NCBI GenBank assembly: GCA_003519375.1
Contig: DOWV01000271.1
Coordinates: 5,522-11,399 of the forward strand
Direction: 5' to 3'
Origin: Bacteroidota bacterium
GTDB lineage: Bacteria > Bacteroidota > Ignavibacteria > UBA10030
Length of the DNA stretch: 5,878 nucleotides
Part shown: positions 5,396-5,878 of the stretch, piece by piece
How positions within the stretch are numbered: the first letter of the stretch is position 1
Layout: the number at the start of each line of letters is the position of its first letter
Notes under the pieces: model-generated
Database searches by the model: none
What the model was told of the DNA's origin: nothing
Seen by the model: the letters and a program-made list of their open reading frames with translations, nothing else
Translations under genes and position numbers: made by a program

Positions 5396-5433
5396 TAAAT
5401 AAAAACTGCGGGCAGAGATTACTCTACCTGCAG
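5396..5433 (-). terminator. intrinsic-terminator-like hairpin, module 1
   Basis: Twelve-base arms (5406-5417 and 5422-5433) with one mismatch and one wobble enclose a 4-base loop. Read on the minus strand, the stem is followed by TTTTTATTTA. It lies seven bases from the GTCGGAACGG word at 5441. Geometry and spacing match module 2 exactly. Confidence 0.65.
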
Positions 5434-5440
5434 TAGACTT

Positions 5441-5494
5441 GTCGGAACGGCCCGCCTTCGCCCAAAAGAGGGACTCCGTCGGGCAGGCGGGATT
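5441..5494 (-). pseudogene. possible tRNA 3'-end remnant interrupted by a palindrome, module 1
   Basis: GTCGGAACGG (5441-5450) equals the edge tRNA end at 5857-5866. In that tRNA it is followed directly by CGGGATTTG. Here CGGGATTTT resumes at 5488, after 37 bases (5451-5487) whose ends CCCGCC and GGCAGG can partly pair. The remaining tRNA body is not recognisable. The post-insertion match is short, and GCGGGATT also occurs in other repeats, so this reading is tentative. Confidence 0.35.
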
Positions 5495-5533
5495 TTGCGC
5501 CGACCTCATCGGCTACATCTCGGAGAGGCGCAT

Positions 5534-5560
5534 CCGCCATGTTGTTTGGCGGAGAACCCT
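5534..5560. repeat. hairpin of module 2
   Basis: CCGCCA (5534-5539) pairs with TGGCGG (5547-5552) around a 7-base loop and is followed by AGAACCCT. It occupies the place of the GTGCGGGAAACCCTAC hairpins in modules 1 and 3 and is a diverged counterpart. Confidence 0.4.
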
Positions 5561-5572
5561 TCCACGTCGTCG

Positions 5573-5609
5573 AAATGAAAACTGCCGATTGAGTCTCCTC
5601 AACCGGCAG
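5573..5609 (-). terminator. intrinsic-terminator-like hairpin, module 2
   Basis: CTGCCGATTGAG (5582-5593) pairs with CTCAACCGGCAG (5598-5609) with one mismatch and loop TCTC. Read on the minus strand the stem is followed by TTTTCATTT. It lies seven bases from the GTCGGAACGG word at 5617. Confidence 0.7.
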
Positions 5610-5616
5610 CAGATTC

Positions 5617-5674
5617 GTCGGAACGGCCCCGACTGCGTCCTGAGAAGCGGACTACCTCGGGGTAAACGGGATTT
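5617..5674 (-). pseudogene. possible tRNA 3'-end remnant interrupted by a palindrome, module 2
   Basis: GTCGGAACGG (5617-5626) matches the tRNA end at 5857-5866. CGGGATTTG, which follows directly there, resumes here at 5667 after a 40-base insert (5627-5666). The insert begins CCCCGAC and ends TCGGGGTAAA, the same ends as the hairpin at 1803-1830. It also contains TCCTGAGAAGCGG, shared with 38-50. The apparent insertion point is the same as in module 1. Confidence 0.4.
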
Positions 5675-5682
5675 GTTCCAAA

Positions 5683-5720
5683 ATCACCCACGAACCTTTT
5701 TTGTGAGTGGATGTGATTTT
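5683..5720. repeat. AAAATCAC inverted repeat
   Basis: AAAATCAC (5683-5690) and GTGATTTT (5713-5720) are exact reverse complements around a 22-base interval containing CCTTTTTTG. It may be a hairpin or weak terminator; no gene in the window uses it. Confidence 0.4.
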
Positions 5721-5726
5721 GAGAAT

Positions 5727-5756
5727 CCCGCACTTCTTTCGTGCGGGAAACCCTAC
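5727..5756. repeat. hairpin with 16-base repeat GTGCGGGAAACCCTAC, copy 2
   Basis: CCCGCAC (5727-5733) pairs with GTGCGGG (5741-5747). GTGCGGGAAACCCTAC (5741-5756) is identical to 5370-5385. Confidence 0.65.
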
Positions 5757-5765
5757 TCGAGGCAG

Positions 5766-5788
5766 ACCCCGCCAGAAAGCGGCGGGGT
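5766..5788. repeat. GC-rich hairpin
   Basis: ACCCCGCC (5766-5773) pairs with GGCGGGGT (5781-5788) around a 7-base loop. Flanking T content is too low to call a terminator on either strand. Confidence 0.5.
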
Positions 5789-5789
5789 T

Positions 5790-5853
5790 CTCAAAACGAC
5801 GATGGAGTTAGCTTCGTCCAGAAGGGCGGGACTCGCTAACTCCAGTCGTTTTG
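5790..5853 (-). terminator. long hairpin just downstream of the edge tRNA, module 3
   Basis: CAAAACGAC (5792-5800) and TGGAGTTAGC (5803-5812) pair with GCTAACTCCA (5835-5844) and GTCGTTTTG (5845-5853), giving a 19-bp stem with a 2-base bulge. The 22-base loop contains AGTCCCGCCCTTCTGG on the minus strand, a copy of the dispersed AGTCCCGC word. Read on the minus strand the 3' arm ends GTCGTTTTGAG. It starts four bases after the tRNA end and probably terminates or protects that transcript. Confidence 0.55.
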
Positions 5854-5857
5854 GAAG

Positions 5858-5878
5858 TCGGAACGGCGGGATTTGAAC
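5858..5878 (-). tRNA. 3' end of a tRNA, probably tRNA-Pro (cut by window edge)
   Basis: Read on the minus strand, the last 21 bases give GTTCAAATC, the canonical T-loop with G53 and C61, then CCGC completing the T-stem 3' strand, CGTTCCG as the acceptor 3' strand, and A as the discriminator. No CCA is encoded; the next bases are CTT. G72 and A73 with an implied C1-G72 pair are typical of bacterial proline tRNAs. The anticodon lies beyond the window, so the identity is an inference. It would start around 55 bases past the right edge. Confidence 0.6.

Noticed and set aside
5439..5876. 145-codon plus-strand open frame near the right edge
   Set aside because: It spans the repeat modules, terminator-like hairpins and tRNA end, and the translation is Arg/Gly/Ser-rich repeat readthrough.

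Overview
The window (5,878 bases, mid-50s % GC by eye) holds six protein genes in three blocks, set among an unusual density of palindromic and repeated DNA. The most likely source is an uncultured Gram-negative bacterium of the Bacteroidota/Chlorobiota/Ignavibacteriota neighbourhood. The pointers are an outer-membrane barrel protein ending in Phe, a lipoprotein signal, a bacilliredoxin and an enlarged GroES-like protein. Several genes also have clear Shine-Dalgarno sites, which typical Bacteroidetes often lack. The assignment is an inference and weak at phylum level.

Bases 1-656 contain no convincing gene. They hold a short palindrome (7-52), a roughly 386-base imperfect inverted-repeat structure (37-422) and a second palindrome (410-508). 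Bases 657-2601 are a minus-strand pair: an exported cupredoxin-like copper-site protein (1870-2601), then a porin-like outer-membrane barrel (657-1772). A small hairpin flanked by CAAAG duplicates lies between them. Bases 2602-3090 carry a terminal-inverted-repeat element (2768-2961) and the terminator of the next gene.

Bases 3091-3525 (minus) encode a BrxA/BrxB-family bacilliredoxin. A near-perfect 85-base palindrome separates it from a two-gene minus-strand operon: a 129-residue GroES/Cpn10-like protein (3960-4349) and an unrecognised 83-residue protein (3701-3952). A DUF3332-family lipoprotein (4591-5130, plus) is divergent from the GroES-like gene and ends in a strong intrinsic terminator.

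Bases 5213-5878 are non-coding. At the right edge is the 3' end of a minus-strand tRNA, probably tRNA-Pro. Its last bases (GCCGTTCCGAC) occur three times in about 420 bases. Each copy lies a few bases upstream, in the minus direction, of a hairpin with a U-rich tail. This looks like duplicated tRNA-end plus terminator modules, two of them apparently interrupted by small palindromes. Related palindromes occur elsewhere in the window.

The coding genes suggest envelope copper/redox and stress functions but no recognisable new multi-gene system. The most interesting material is the repeat biology: several families of small palindromes, some apparently inserted into other repeats and into tRNA-derived sequence.
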